Of a stretch of DNA of 64,000 nucleotides, positions 25,941 to 35,826 are shown in pieces (within the stretch, counting starts at the first letter, position 1; each line of letters begins with the position of its first letter). A program made the translations under genes and the position numbers. The notes beneath the pieces are model-generated. The model was not told the DNA's origin, ran no database searches, and worked only from the letters and a program-made list of their open reading frames with translations. Source of the DNA: Neptuniibacter victor (lineage in GTDB: Bacteria > Pseudomonadota > Gammaproteobacteria > Pseudomonadales > Balneatricaceae); assembly GCA_027943745.1 (NCBI GenBank), contig AP025763.1:1798001-1862000 (forward strand), given 5' to 3'.

Positions 25941-27083
25941 TTAATCTTCTGCGTCGTCCTGATCAAACCGGGTCATAATATCTCTTAGTAAGCTGAAGTT
26001 ATTATCCAGTTTGCTCTGGGATTCTTCATCTTCGTCCTTGTAGCGAACATCTTGGTGTATTAAGTTATCTAGTAAATCTGCACCAAATAATGAACTATCT
26101 TCTAGGAAACCTAACGCTGGGTTATCCATAAAGCGTTCCATGTTATTCATCAGTTGGCCTAGATGTCGGCCATTATCGCCAAGCGGATTATCCAACTGTT
26201 GAACTTGCTCATAAGCGGCTACTGCAGAGTAGCTTGCTGATTGAGTCATAGTTACATTCAAGTTCATTAATTGGGATTTGTCCATTTCCAATTCAGTTGC
26301 TTGTTCAAAAGCATCTTGAACATCACCACTATAGAAATCATCTGCTATCAAATTAATGTCTTGAATTAAGCTTGTCAGTGCATCAAGTTCCTCTTCGTTC
26401 AAGTCCCCTTCAACACTAAAACTGTAGCTACTGCTTGCATTACGTTCAATACCATAGGAGATGGCGCTTCCGTTCTCATCGGAGTACGCACCTAAAGAGG
26501 CTGTTTGGCTCGCTTCGCTGTTAAAGCGAATAGAGACCTTATCTCCCTCTTTGGTCATAACGTCCATTGAGAATGATTCAGCCTTGGAATAGCGCTCTGC
26601 CGCTGAGATCGACGTTTGGCGAGCAGGAGCCGCTTCGCCATTCGGAGCGATGCCAGCGAGGGCTTCAAAAGTGAGTTCTTTTGTTTGATCTATTGTTGCT
26701 GAAATATCAGGGCTCAGCATATCTAGGTCGTTTAAAATCTTAGTGGCTTCTTTGAAGCCTTTTTCGACACCGGATACCGCGGCTTTATACATACGATCAA
26801 GGTCTGCGTCAGAAGCACCACGAGATCGTGCTTGTTCTAAACCTTGTGCAACAAAATCAGAGATTCTAGAGGCGACTTTCTCTGGTGAATAATCATTGGC
26901 ATCGAGACCTTTCATCTCCGATGCACTCATACCAGGTATATTTTCTGCTAGTTTGGCGACTAACTTATCTGCCGCAGATGCAGAACGACCACTGCTGTCT
27001 TTACCATCAGCAAAACCACCAGTAACCAATGTTTCTTGGCGCACCTGAGAGTAGGCTGCTTGGCTGCTTAATAAAACTTGCAC
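25941..27083 (-). CDS. DUF5610 domain protein
   Basis: 380 residues, acidic and rich in Ala, Ser and Asp. The N-terminal part (about 60-150) has the DUF5610 pattern YSPEKVASRISDFVAQGLEQ, then VSGVEKGFKEATKILNDLDML and ATIDQTKELTFEAL. No signal peptide or membrane segment is present. Function is unknown; the domain often occurs in gammaproteobacterial proteins of this length. It stands alone and ends in a strong hairpin terminator. The 204 bases upstream to the antiporter stop are AT-rich and hold its promoter. Confidence 0.75.
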   Translation of the reverse strand: MQVLLSSQAAYSQVRQETLVTGGFADGKDSSGRSASAADKLVAKLAENIPGMSASEMKGLDANDYSPEKVASRISDFVAQGLEQARSRGASDADLDRMYKAAVSGVEKGFKEATKILNDLDMLSPDISATIDQTKELTFEALAGIAPNGEAAPARQTSISAAERYSKAESFSMDVMTKEGDKVSIRFNSEASQTASLGAYSDENGSAISYGIERNASSSYSFSVEGDLNEEELDALTSLIQDINLIADDFYSGDVQDAFEQATELEMDKSQLMNLNVTMTQSASYSAVAAYEQVQQLDNPLGDNGRHLGQLMNNMERFMDNPALGFLEDSSLFGADLLDNLIHQDVRYKDEDEESQSKLDNNFSLLRDIMTRFDQDDAED

Positions 27084-27287
27084 GGGTTATTCCTCCACAG
27101 ACAAAAAAAGGATCGGGTGATCCTGATTTTATTTAATTCCATATAATACTATAACGGGGTTATCGACAGATGCCGCAATCACTTTAATACAAATCTTGTA
27201 CTATGAAATCGTTTCATCTGCTTGTGAGCGAAAGAAAGCGTTCATTATCTTTATTTTTAGTTGCTGAAACGATCAGTTTCAATGAAC

Positions 27288-29270
27288 TTAACGACCCGAT
27301 AGAAGCACAGCCTCAGCGATATCAATTTTATCCGATGGACCTTGTAGGATCACGATATCACCTGCTTGTAACTGTGTTTCCCCATCGGGATTGTGCTCCG
27401 ATAGATTGTGCCTTCTTATCATGGCAACTGATACATCATGCCGCGCCAGAGGAAGCTGTTTCAGTGAATAGTTACATGCAAAGCTGTTCGCATCTAAAGG
27501 AACAGGGTGAAGAATTTCTTTCATACGCCCCTGACTATCAATTTTTTCGGAATGCATACCGTGATAATAGCCATGTAGCATGTGATAGCGCTCAGAACGG
27601 ACCTTGTGAATTTGTTGATCAATCTGTTGATGCGGCACATCCAGCAAGGATAAAACATGCGAAATCATCATCAGACTACCCTCTAGGGCCTCAGGTATTA
27701 CTTCAGTAGCGCCGGCGCTTTGAAATAATTCCAATCGAGAATCATCACGTGTTCTGACAAGAATTGGCAAGGTTTCAAAACGGTTTCGTAGATGTTTCAG
27801 AGCACTGAGAGAGGCATCAGGGTCAGGAAAACTTAGTATGAGCATACGTGCATTTTGTGCGCCCACGGCTTCAATAACATCATCTCTGCGTGCATCGCCA
27901 AAGCAGATATTCTCACCTGCTGTTGAGGCTTCCGTCACACGTACAGGGTCATTATCAACAACGATATAGGGAATGCTTGCTTGATCTAAGAAACGCGCAA
28001 TTATTTGGCCAACACGGCCAAAACCACAGATGATGACATGGTCACCCAAACCATGTTGGTGCGCTTCCGGTTGCTCTGGTAGATCAAGCGTTGGTTCAAG
28101 TTCAGGCTGTTTGTGTAACCAGCGGCTTAGTCCGTAAGTGTGATTCATCAAAATAGGGGTAATGATCATACTGGCGATGATTGTGGTAACGGCAATTGCG
28201 TTAATTTCCGGTTCGATCAAACTATTGCCAAGCGCTAAGGCGAGTAGGGCAAAGCCAAACTCCCCACCTTGGCTCAAACTAAGCCCGGCGCGTAATGAAT
28301 TGACGGGGTCTTTGTGTAGTAAGGTCCCAATTATTGTGATCAGCAAGGTTTTTAAAATGATCAGTCCAAAAGTAAATAAAATGACCAAGTGCCAATTGTT
28401 GACCAGCGCCATTAGATCAAGTTGCATACCGACAGAGACAAAGAACAACCCTAGTAGCACGTCTCTGAAAGGTCGAATATCAGCTTCTAGCTGATAGCGG
28501 TAACGGCTTTCGCCCAACATCATGCCGGCTAAAAATCCACCAAGTGCCATTGAGAGGCCAGCAGCGTGGGTGAGCCAAGCGGCTAAGAGGGCGGCGGCAA
28601 GTGTGGTTAATACAAATACATCACTGGAACCACTATGGGCTGATTCATGAAAAAGTATTGGCATAATAATTCTGCCAACAAATAGCAGTAAAATCAGTAG
28701 GGTACCGCCCTCAAGTAACATCAGGGCAATTTCAGTACTATCAATCTCGCTACTACTTCCGCCAAGTGAAGGAATAAGTATTAGGAAGAATACTGCGGCT
28801 AAATCTTGAAAAATTAACGTACCAACGGAAAGTTGACCATGAGCGGTGTCGAGTTCGTTTCGTTGAATAAGCTCTCGACTAACAATGGCGGTTGAAGAGA
28901 GAGAAAGCGCACCGGCGATAACCAGCGCAGTAATCATGTTTTGCTGAAAGAGCAGGCAGATACCGATTAATATGACAGAGGTAATGGTTACTTGAAGACT
29001 GCCGAGACCAAAAACGGCCTTGCGCATGGCAAACATGCGTGAAACAGAAAACTCTAGTCCTAGCATGAAGAGGAGAAATACAACTCCCAATTCGCTGAGT
29101 AGGGCAATGCTTTGTGCATCTTGAATCACTTCAAGGCTGTAGGGGCCAACAACAGCCCCAACACCTAGGTAAGCAAGTAGCGGAGGAAGGCCTATGCGAC
29201 GAAAGAGCGTCGTGGCAATAACTGCACAACAAAGAACGACTAAAAATTGTTCAAAAAAGCCCAGTGCCAT
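27288..29270 (-). CDS. Kef-type monovalent cation:proton antiporter (CPA2)
   Basis: 660 residues from the ATG at 29270, chosen because AAGGA lies six bases ahead; a TTG one codon upstream is not needed. The N-terminal 380 residues form about 12-13 membrane helices of the Na_H_exchanger family. A TrkA_N/RCK nucleotide-binding domain begins DHVIICGFGRVGQIIARFLD (about 411), and a TrkA_C domain closes the protein (about 565-655). It should exchange K+ or Na+ for H+. No KefG/F ancillary gene is nearby. It is 35 bases downstream of the DUF2058 gene and may be cotranscribed with it. Confidence 0.9.
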   Translation of the reverse strand: MALGFFEQFLVVLCCAVIATTLFRRIGLPPLLAYLGVGAVVGPYSLEVIQDAQSIALLSELGVVFLLFMLGLEFSVSRMFAMRKAVFGLGSLQVTITSVILIGICLLFQQNMITALVIAGALSLSSTAIVSRELIQRNELDTAHGQLSVGTLIFQDLAAVFFLILIPSLGGSSSEIDSTEIALMLLEGGTLLILLLFVGRIIMPILFHESAHSGSSDVFVLTTLAAALLAAWLTHAAGLSMALGGFLAGMMLGESRYRYQLEADIRPFRDVLLGLFFVSVGMQLDLMALVNNWHLVILFTFGLIILKTLLITIIGTLLHKDPVNSLRAGLSLSQGGEFGFALLALALGNSLIEPEINAIAVTTIIASMIITPILMNHTYGLSRWLHKQPELEPTLDLPEQPEAHQHGLGDHVIICGFGRVGQIIARFLDQASIPYIVVDNDPVRVTEASTAGENICFGDARRDDVIEAVGAQNARMLILSFPDPDASLSALKHLRNRFETLPILVRTRDDSRLELFQSAGATEVIPEALEGSLMMISHVLSLLDVPHQQIDQQIHKVRSERYHMLHGYYHGMHSEKIDSQGRMKEILHPVPLDANSFACNYSLKQLPLARHDVSVAMIRRHNLSEHNPDGETQLQAGDIVILQGPSDKIDIAEAVLLSGR

Positions 29271-29308
29271 CAACGGTCCTTATCTTGCTTTTAAAGGGTA
29301 GAATGTTC

Positions 29309-29875
29309 TTACCACATTAGATCATCCGGGATTTGATAATCAGCATAAGGATCGTCTTCGTCTGGTTCTTCCTCAGGCTGAACACGAATCACAAATGTAG
29401 GTAAGCGCTGTTCAATTTTTTCAGCGAACTTGTCTGGAATTAAGTAAAATTTCTCGTCTAAAACTGCGATAGCTACCTGTCCGCGGATCAATTGGCCTTG
29501 GAGTTCAGTGGTGACGTACATCGTTTTTACTTTATTGTCATATACAAAGTTGTGGCTCTGTTCTGCGTCCTTAGATACATCAAGTTTGTGCTGTGTAATC
29601 ATCTGACGGCATTGCGCTTCGATTTCTTTATTACGCCTTTCTTCATCACGTTCAAGGTTTAACTGACGATCGCGTTCTTGTTTCTCTTTACGTTGTTTCT
29701 CTAAGGCTTGTTGTTTAATGAGTTGCTCATCAGTAACGGCTTGCCCAGACTTGCGGGCTTTATTCGCTTTATTCGCTTGTTTCTTCTGTTTCTTTTTTTC
29801 AGAATCAGCCTTTTTTGCCTTTTTTTGGTCAACAAGGCCAATATTTAACAGTTGGTCTTTTAGGGAGCCTGCCAT
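29309..29875 (-). CDS. DUF2058 (YaiL-like) nucleoprotein
   Basis: 188 residues. A highly basic, Lys/Gln-rich N-terminal half (MAGSLKDQLLNIGLVDQKKA, then a long coiled-coil region to about 90) leads to a compact C-terminal part with SHNFVYDNKVKTMYVTTELQ and LIPDKFAEKIEQRLP. This matches E. coli YaiL. The Lys-rich part suggests nucleic acid binding, which is inference. It precedes the Kef-type gene on the same strand by 38 bases. Confidence 0.88.
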   Translation of the reverse strand: MAGSLKDQLLNIGLVDQKKAKKADSEKKKQKKQANKANKARKSGQAVTDEQLIKQQALEKQRKEKQERDRQLNLERDEERRNKEIEAQCRQMITQHKLDVSKDAEQSHNFVYDNKVKTMYVTTELQGQLIRGQVAIAVLDEKFYLIPDKFAEKIEQRLPTFVIRVQPEEEPDEDDPYADYQIPDDLMW

Positions 29876-30055
29876 ATTGTTCTCTTAATACTCTATGTTC
29901 GAAAGGCGAAACTATAGCAAAAAGAGCTATCTACGCCTGCATTTATTCGTTTATCTTAGTATTTAATTTAGCTGATTTTGCAAGGTTAATCGCTTGCAGC
30001 TAACCCCTCTTCAACGTAATCTTCAGCACCACTCATATTTATAGCTGGATTTTTA

Positions 30056-31048
30056 ATGTCAAAAAATGACAATGCTCACCCTTTTGAGCGATTAACGCCT
30101 TCCTTTCTCATGGACGCGGTTGAGACCAAGGGGCATTGGTGTGATGGTCGGACATTTCCATTAAACAGCTATGAGAACCGTGTATATCAAGTAGGTATTG
30201 AGGAAAGTGAACCGCTCATTGCCAAGTTCTATCGTCCACAGCGCTGGAGTAGGGAACAGATTTTAGAAGAACATGAGTTCTGTTTTGAGTTAGCGGAACA
30301 GGAACTCCCTATTGTAACCCCGTTAAAAAATGAAGCGGGTGAAACGTTATTTGAGTATCAGGGATTCATGTTTTCTCTTTTCCCTCGCCGTGGAGGACAC
30401 GCCCCAGAGTTGGATAATATGGACAATCTATTCATATTGGGTCGTTTATTAGGGCGTATGCACAGAATAGGTGCTGTTAAACCTTTTAAGCACCGTCCAG
30501 CTATAACCACGGAGAACTTCGGTATATCAAGTGCGGCCTTTATAAGCGAATCCTTTATTCCTAAAGAACTAAAGCCAGCCTACGATTCAATAACAAAAGA
30601 CCTTATCGAAGCGATTACTGAGATCACGGCGCAAAGCGGTCCTATTGAGAATATTCGTGTTCATGGTGATTGCCATACAGGTAACATGCTATGGCGAGAT
30701 GATGCTCCTCATTTTGTTGATTTTGATGATGCAAGAATGGCCCCGGCCATGCAGGATATCTGGATGCTATTATCCGGTGATCGTTATGAGCAAACCGCGC
30801 AATTATCAGAGATTGTTGATGGTTATAACGAATTTAATGATTTTAAAAGTACTGAATTACGAATGATTGAAGTACTAAGAACATTAAGAATCATGCATTA
30901 CAGCGCTTGGCTTGCACGTCGCTGGGATGATCCTGCTTTTCCGCATAGTTTTAGTTGGTTTAATACTGAGCGTTATTGGGGGGAGCATGTTTTAGAACTG
31001 CGTGAGCAGATGGCACTACTTAATGAGCCTCCGCTAAAGCTGATGTAA
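30056..31048 (+). CDS. srkA: stress response kinase SrkA (YihE/RdoA)
   Basis: 330 residues of the APH/choline-kinase fold typical of YihE. The catalytic loop is VHGDCHTGNML (near residue 203), and the metal-binding DFDDARM follows at about 222. The N-terminus has TFPLNSYENRVYQVGIEE and a Lys in LIAKFYRP. In E. coli, SrkA is a Ser/Thr kinase that counteracts MazF-type and stress-induced death. The DsbA gene that often follows is absent; a GGDEF gene on the opposite strand ends five bases downstream. Confidence 0.92.
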   Translation: MSKNDNAHPFERLTPSFLMDAVETKGHWCDGRTFPLNSYENRVYQVGIEESEPLIAKFYRPQRWSREQILEEHEFCFELAEQELPIVTPLKNEAGETLFEYQGFMFSLFPRRGGHAPELDNMDNLFILGRLLGRMHRIGAVKPFKHRPAITTENFGISSAAFISESFIPKELKPAYDSITKDLIEAITEITAQSGPIENIRVHGDCHTGNMLWRDDAPHFVDFDDARMAPAMQDIWMLLSGDRYEQTAQLSEIVDGYNEFNDFKSTELRMIEVLRTLRIMHYSAWLARRWDDPAFPHSFSWFNTERYWGEHVLELREQMALLNEPPLKLM

Positions 31049-31053
31049 AAAGC

Positions 31054-32439
31054 TTAGTTTTTGCTTTCCGCTATTGTTATGCAGTTTCTGCCATTTTCCT
31101 TAGCTTGGTAAAGGGCCGCATCCGCTTTATAGATGAGTTGATCATAATCGCAAGTGTCTCGTGACAGTGAAGCCACTCCAAGGCTAGCAGAAAGCTTGAT
31201 TTGTTGATGTTTAAGTACGATATGTCGATCCAGCTTCAAGCGAATTCGCTCAGCACATAGTTGTGCTTGTGCCTCATTATCATGAGGGGTTATTACAATG
31301 AATTCCTCACCTCCATATCGACCTACTTCGTCCCCATCGCGTAGCGCTTCTTGTATCAATTTAGCGGATGATATTAATATTTGATCGCCCACTTGGTGTC
31401 CAAAGTTATCGTTTATTTGCTTAAACAGATCAAGATCAATCATGATTAAGGAGAGTGGTAAATTATGTCTTTTTGCTCGCTCGATCTCAGTCTTAGCTCT
31501 TTTTTGGAAATATTGCCTGTTGAGTAAACCCGTCAGGGGATCATGAATAGATCGTTGGTAGGTTCGTATCCAAAGTATGCACGTTAGGCCTGTTAACAAA
31601 CCAAATGCTGCCGATGCTAAGAGCCCCCAGATACTCAAATACGAGTGGTAAGGCGTATGCGGGTAGTCATTAATGCTTGCACCGAGCAGCCAATGTCCCC
31701 CTGGTACGCTGATATAAGCGCTTAAATGGCGGGAAGAAAAAACATTCGGTTGGCCAAAAAGAACTCTACCGTCACCGCTTTGATCATTGGCTTCTCGAAT
31801 AGCGTACTGAGTGAGATTATCGTTACTAAGAAGTTCAGCTTCGGTAAATAGCTTATCAATATCAAATTGGAGTGTGATAAATCCCCAAAATTGGGTCCTC
31901 CCTTGTTCTTTTTTATAAAGAGGTTGTCTGACAATTAAGGCTACCCCTCCCTCAATTAGCTCAAGTGGCCCAGCCATCATTATTTTTCGCTGTTGGATGG
32001 ATTGTTCAATCATGATTTTTTGGTCCGGAATGCTTCTTAGGTTAAGACCAATAAGCGATGAGTCTTGCGGCGGATAGATGTATTTAACAATGGCGCCAGG
32101 GGATAATTCTATTTGTTTAATACTAGGGCGACTTACTAAGAGGCGTTCGGCAATAGTCTTGAATTCAGGGGATGAAATAGCCGGTTTTAATAGCAATAAT
32201 GCTTCTACCGCTTCAATGACTAATAAATTATTGTTGATAGTCTCTTGTAGTTGATGGGATATGTGATTAATTCTTCCGTCAACTCTAGCTTGGTATTGCT
32301 CTTCATGAACAAGCTCATCCAGCTCTATAAGCCATTCTGAAATTAAAAAAATAATAAAAAAGACTATCCCCCCTGCAATAAAAGGGAAGAGATTATGTTT
32401 CTTGAGTAATAAGAACGATTTCTTATTTTTATCTCTCAT
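31054..32439 (-). CDS. CHASE-GGDEF diguanylate cyclase
   Basis: 461 residues. An N-terminal membrane helix (about 15-35) and a second one (about 265-288) flank a periplasmic CHASE-type sensor (about 45-250, with FKTIAERLLVSRPSIKQIELSPG and FWGFITLQFDIDKLF). A GGDEF domain follows (about 295-455) with RYGGEEF and the inhibitory site RDGD five residues ahead, so an active cyclase is expected. It is convergent with srkA and divergent from topB, sharing a short upstream region that contains a LexA-type box. Confidence 0.9.
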   Translation of the reverse strand: MRDKNKKSFLLLKKHNLFPFIAGGIVFFIIFLISEWLIELDELVHEEQYQARVDGRINHISHQLQETINNNLLVIEAVEALLLLKPAISSPEFKTIAERLLVSRPSIKQIELSPGAIVKYIYPPQDSSLIGLNLRSIPDQKIMIEQSIQQRKIMMAGPLELIEGGVALIVRQPLYKKEQGRTQFWGFITLQFDIDKLFTEAELLSNDNLTQYAIREANDQSGDGRVLFGQPNVFSSRHLSAYISVPGGHWLLGASINDYPHTPYHSYLSIWGLLASAAFGLLTGLTCILWIRTYQRSIHDPLTGLLNRQYFQKRAKTEIERAKRHNLPLSLIMIDLDLFKQINDNFGHQVGDQILISSAKLIQEALRDGDEVGRYGGEEFIVITPHDNEAQAQLCAERIRLKLDRHIVLKHQQIKLSASLGVASLSRDTCDYDQLIYKADAALYQAKENGRNCITIAESKN

Positions 32440-32497
32440 ATAGGTTAAGCGTAGTCTAGTTTTTAGCTGGAATCTGGCTAAGTATTCCGATATGGTA

Positions 32498-32513
32498 CTG
32501 TTTTTATATACAG
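32498..32513. promoter_or_regulatory. LexA-type SOS box before topB
   Basis: CTGTTTTTATATACAG matches the LexA consensus CTGT-N8-ACAG exactly, with TA before it, as in TACTG...CAG. It lies 22 bases before the topB ATG and overlaps a plausible -10 (TATACA, 32507-32512) that is 16 bases after TTCCGA. Repression by LexA and induction on DNA damage are inferred. Confidence 0.6.
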
Positions 32514-32535
32514 TTTATTGTGTGTTCATCCAATA

Positions 32536-34542
32536 ATGATTCTCTACATCGCAGAAAAACCAAGCTTGGGTAGGGCGATAGCTGATGCTTTACCTAAACC
32601 GCATAAAAAAGAGGAAGGTTGTGTTCGTGCCGCTAATGGTGATGTTGTTAGTTGGTGTTTCGGTCATCTATTAGAGCTAGCTGAACCGGAGCAGTACGAC
32701 CCTGCATTCAAAAAATGGGATCTGCAACACCTCCCTATCGTTCCCGATAAGTGGAAGCTACAACCGAAAGCTAAAACACGAAAACAGATTGCGCTGCTCC
32801 GTAAGCTGACTAAAGAAGCGGATCAGATAGTGCATGCTGGCGATCCTGACCGCGAAGGGCAGTTACTTGTAGACGAAGTTATTGATTATTTGAATGTTCC
32901 GGCCTATAAGCGTCAGGCGATGAAGCGTTGCTTGATCAGTGATCTGAATATGTCGTCGGTTAAGCGTTCGCTTGCACATTTACGGGATAACAGTGACTTT
33001 GTGCCACTGTCAGTTTCGGCACTGGCACGCAGTCGCGCCGATTGGTTATACGGTATCAACTTAACGCGAGCTTATACCTTGCAGGGGCAGCGGGCAGGCT
33101 ACCAAGGTGTTCTCTCCGTAGGAAGAGTACAAACGCCAATATTAGGGTTGGTTGTTAGGCGGGACTTAGAAATTGAATCATTTAAGTCTAAACCCTTCTA
33201 TGAGGTCATAGCACACCTTAAAACTGATCAAGATGAATGCTTCACAGCGAAGTGGCGACCCAGTAAAGCATGTGAGAAATGGCAAGATGATGAGGGCAGA
33301 GTTTTATCCAAGGCGTTGGCTGATAATGTCGTGTCAAGAATTAATGGCCAGACTGGGCTGGTTCAGAAGGTTGAAAAAAAGCCAAAAAAATCGTTACCTC
33401 CTTTGCCATATAATCTTTCTTCATTACAAATAGATGCAAATAAGCGTTTTGGTTTAAGTGCACAACAGGTACTTGATAGTTGTCAGGTATTGTATGAAAA
33501 ACATAAGCTATTAACCTATCCGCGATCAGATTGCCGTTATTTACCCCAAGAGCATTTTAAAGAAGGGCCTACTATTGCCAGTGTTATTCAGGGACATTGC
33601 TCTGGTTTTAATGAGCATTCTGAATGCTTTGATTTTACGCGCCGAAGTAAGGCATGGAATGATAAAAAGGTAGAGGCGCATCATGCGATTATCCCTACAG
33701 CGCGACGTGTGGAATTTGGCCGCTTGAGCAAGGCAGAACAACAGGTTTACGAACTTGTGGCTAGACAATACCTTGCGCAATTTATGCTGGAATATCGTTA
33801 CGCCGAAACCAATGTTGATGTTGATATTGCGGGTGGTGAATTTCGTGCCAGTGCTAAACAGGTTATTGAACTTGGATGGAAAGCTTTATACAAAAGTTCT
33901 ACCGTGGATGAAAAAAATCATGACCTGTTTTTACCTTCTTTAGTGACAGGACAGTCTTTACTCTGCGAAAAGGGAGAGGTATTGGCAAAGGAGACGCAGC
34001 CACCAAAACCGTTTACTGAAGCAACTCTGTTATCCGCGATGACGGGCATCTCACGTTATGTTACTGACCCTGATATTAAGAAGATTCTACGAGAAACAGA
34101 TGGTTTGGGTACCGAGGCTACCCGTGCAGGTATTATTGAACTGCTATTTAAGCGTCAATTTTTGCACCGAAAGGGTAAATCTATCAGTAGTACTGAAGCG
34201 GGTCGGGCGTTAATTTGTAGCCTTCCAGATAAGGCAAGCAAGCCTGATATGACTGCCCAGTGGGAATCATCTTTAGGCGCTATTAGCGAAAGAGCACTGA
34301 GTTATGAGCTATTTATGCAGCCTTTAAATCAGGTACTAGCTGAGATGGTGACGCAAGCAAAAGCCCTGGATGTATCACTGCTTAAAAATATCAAGCAGCA
34401 GGGAGCGCCGTCATGGCGTAAAAAGAAAAGAAAAACGAGTGGTACTATCTACGGTACTACCAGTGGAGCTAAAGGTACTAACAGTAGAGCTAAAGGCACC
34501 ACTCGGACAAGAAAAGCTAAACCCAAAACGGCAAAGCACTAA
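32536..34542 (+). CDS. topB: DNA topoisomerase III
   Basis: 668 residues from the ATG at 32536; the open frame begins at a TTG at 32518, but ILYIAEKPSLGRAIADAL is the normal family N-terminus. The TOPRIM motif has the catalytic Glu in AEKPS and DPDREGQ (near 105). The active-site Tyr is in LLTYPRSDCRYL (about 328). The enzyme decatenates DNA and processes recombination intermediates with RecQ. The C-terminal 40 residues are basic and encoded partly by a 21-base tandem repeat. The upstream LexA-type box suggests SOS control. The stop overlaps that of the convergent MFS gene by four bases. Confidence 0.94.
   Translation: MILYIAEKPSLGRAIADALPKPHKKEEGCVRAANGDVVSWCFGHLLELAEPEQYDPAFKKWDLQHLPIVPDKWKLQPKAKTRKQIALLRKLTKEADQIVHAGDPDREGQLLVDEVIDYLNVPAYKRQAMKRCLISDLNMSSVKRSLAHLRDNSDFVPLSVSALARSRADWLYGINLTRAYTLQGQRAGYQGVLSVGRVQTPILGLVVRRDLEIESFKSKPFYEVIAHLKTDQDECFTAKWRPSKACEKWQDDEGRVLSKALADNVVSRINGQTGLVQKVEKKPKKSLPPLPYNLSSLQIDANKRFGLSAQQVLDSCQVLYEKHKLLTYPRSDCRYLPQEHFKEGPTIASVIQGHCSGFNEHSECFDFTRRSKAWNDKKVEAHHAIIPTARRVEFGRLSKAEQQVYELVARQYLAQFMLEYRYAETNVDVDIAGGEFRASAKQVIELGWKALYKSSTVDEKNHDLFLPSLVTGQSLLCEKGEVLAKETQPPKPFTEATLLSAMTGISRYVTDPDIKKILRETDGLGTEATRAGIIELLFKRQFLHRKGKSISSTEAGRALICSLPDKASKPDMTAQWESSLGAISERALSYELFMQPLNQVLAEMVTQAKALDVSLLKNIKQQGAPSWRKKKRKTSGTIYGTTSGAKGTNSRAKGTTRTRKAKPKTAKH
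34441..34500 (+). repeat. 21-base tandem repeat in the topB 3' end
   Basis: Two full units (34453-34473 and 34474-34494) differ at only three positions, with partial copies on both sides (GGTACTATCTAC before, GGCACCAC after). They encode the sequence GTTSGAK/GTNSRAK in the basic tail. The period keeps the frame. Confidence 0.75.
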
Positions 34543-35711
34543 AGTGCTTTGCGTTCGGTTACCACGAGAACAGCAGAAAAGATGGCGCCGATTAATACCA
34601 TCAGCGCAGCGATCCATAAACCGATGTCATAGTTACCCAATCTTTCAGCTAAATTCCCGGTAATCGCAGGCGCAATAATCTGGGCCACACCATAAGTTAA
34701 TGTCATTTTACCCATAAGCTTTGCAGGTTTGGTTGGGTAAAACCGCCCAGCCATTGTTAATACTAAGCTCACGATGCCTATAAAGGTCCCACCGAATAAC
34801 ATAGCACTTAATATGGCAGCAAACGGGGCGTCGCTAAGTGCGGGTAAAATAATTCCAAAAATTTGAATGACATAGGCGATTAAGAGCGCTGTTAGTACGC
34901 CAACCTTTCTGGCGATGAGATCCCAGATAATACAAGCTGGTGCTGCGGATAGGCCAAGTACTAGAAATACAGCGGGTCCCAGGCCTTGTAGCGCTTCTTG
35001 GCGCTCCACAATGGCAACAATGAATGTAGCGCTTATTACGAATCCATATCCCGCACAAAAATACGCTGAGAGCATCAGATATAAAAAACGCTTTGAGGGT
35101 GGACGGTCAACTAATTCAGTACCTGAGATGGTCATTCCACTACTATCGGGTTTAGGTAGCCAGCGCCAAGCGGGTATAGCAAGCAAGCAGCCAATTGAAG
35201 TGAATAGCCACCACAGTTCACGCCAGTCGAGCTGGATAGCCATCAGCTCTACAACTATGGCGCAAAGGGCGATACCGAGCCCGATGCCAGAAAAATGTAT
35301 GCCCAATTCGCTTCTAAAGTTATTGCGGATTAACCAATGAAGGATTAAACCAGAGCCTATTAATAGGCCTGCGGCACTACTGAGGCCTGCGAAAAAGCGC
35401 ATAATTGACCAAATAATTACATTCTCGGTAACTGCCATGCCAGCCGTTGTAATAACAGCAACGATTAGGCCTAGTCGATAGAGCCTGTCTTTTAACTGAA
35501 GATCACCGACAGATGCAGCAATCAAGGCTCCGCACATATATCCCATGTAGTTGAATGTAGCCAGCCAACCACCTATGGCATCTCCAACGCCCGCTTGCTC
35601 TTGCATAATTGGGAGTAAGGGAGTGTATGCAAAGCGTGCTACGCCAAGCATAAGTATCAAACTAAATACGCCTGCGGCGAGGACTTTGAGTTTGTCTATT
35701 TGGGTTGGCAT
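34539..35711 (-). CDS. YbfB/YjiJ-family MFS transporter
   Basis: 390 residues with about 12 helices. The N-terminus GVARFAYTPLLPIMQEQAGV and GGWLATFNYMGYMCGAL is the signature of the YbfB/YjiJ (MFS_4) group. Substrates are not established, though drug or metabolite export is usual for the superfamily. It is divergent from the LysR gene at 35827, with 115 bases between starts, a common pairing for this family. The 3' end overlaps topB by four bases. Confidence 0.87.
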   Translation of the reverse strand: MPTQIDKLKVLAAGVFSLILMLGVARFAYTPLLPIMQEQAGVGDAIGGWLATFNYMGYMCGALIAASVGDLQLKDRLYRLGLIVAVITTAGMAVTENVIIWSIMRFFAGLSSAAGLLIGSGLILHWLIRNNFRSELGIHFSGIGLGIALCAIVVELMAIQLDWRELWWLFTSIGCLLAIPAWRWLPKPDSSGMTISGTELVDRPPSKRFLYLMLSAYFCAGYGFVISATFIVAIVERQEALQGLGPAVFLVLGLSAAPACIIWDLIARKVGVLTALLIAYVIQIFGIILPALSDAPFAAILSAMLFGGTFIGIVSLVLTMAGRFYPTKPAKLMGKMTLTYGVAQIIAPAITGNLAERLGNYDIGLWIAALMVLIGAIFSAVLVVTERKAL

Positions 35712-35826
35712 AAAAAATAATTCATAAAAATACTGGTATTTGCAAGATTAACTCGCTTAAATTATCACTACAAATGAATATTTAAGAATTAAATGTTCAT
35801 TATTATTGAACAGTCGAGGTTGTTTC

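Noticed and set aside
27257-27287. TGAAAC...GTTTCA hairpin after the antiporter gene as a terminator
   Set aside because: Six weak pairs and no adjacent T run on the minus strand.
27203-27709. Plus-strand open frame of 168 codons
   Set aside because: It lies mostly antisense to the 3' end of the Kef-type antiporter gene, has no recognisable family and no ribosome site; the antiporter frame is clearly the real one.
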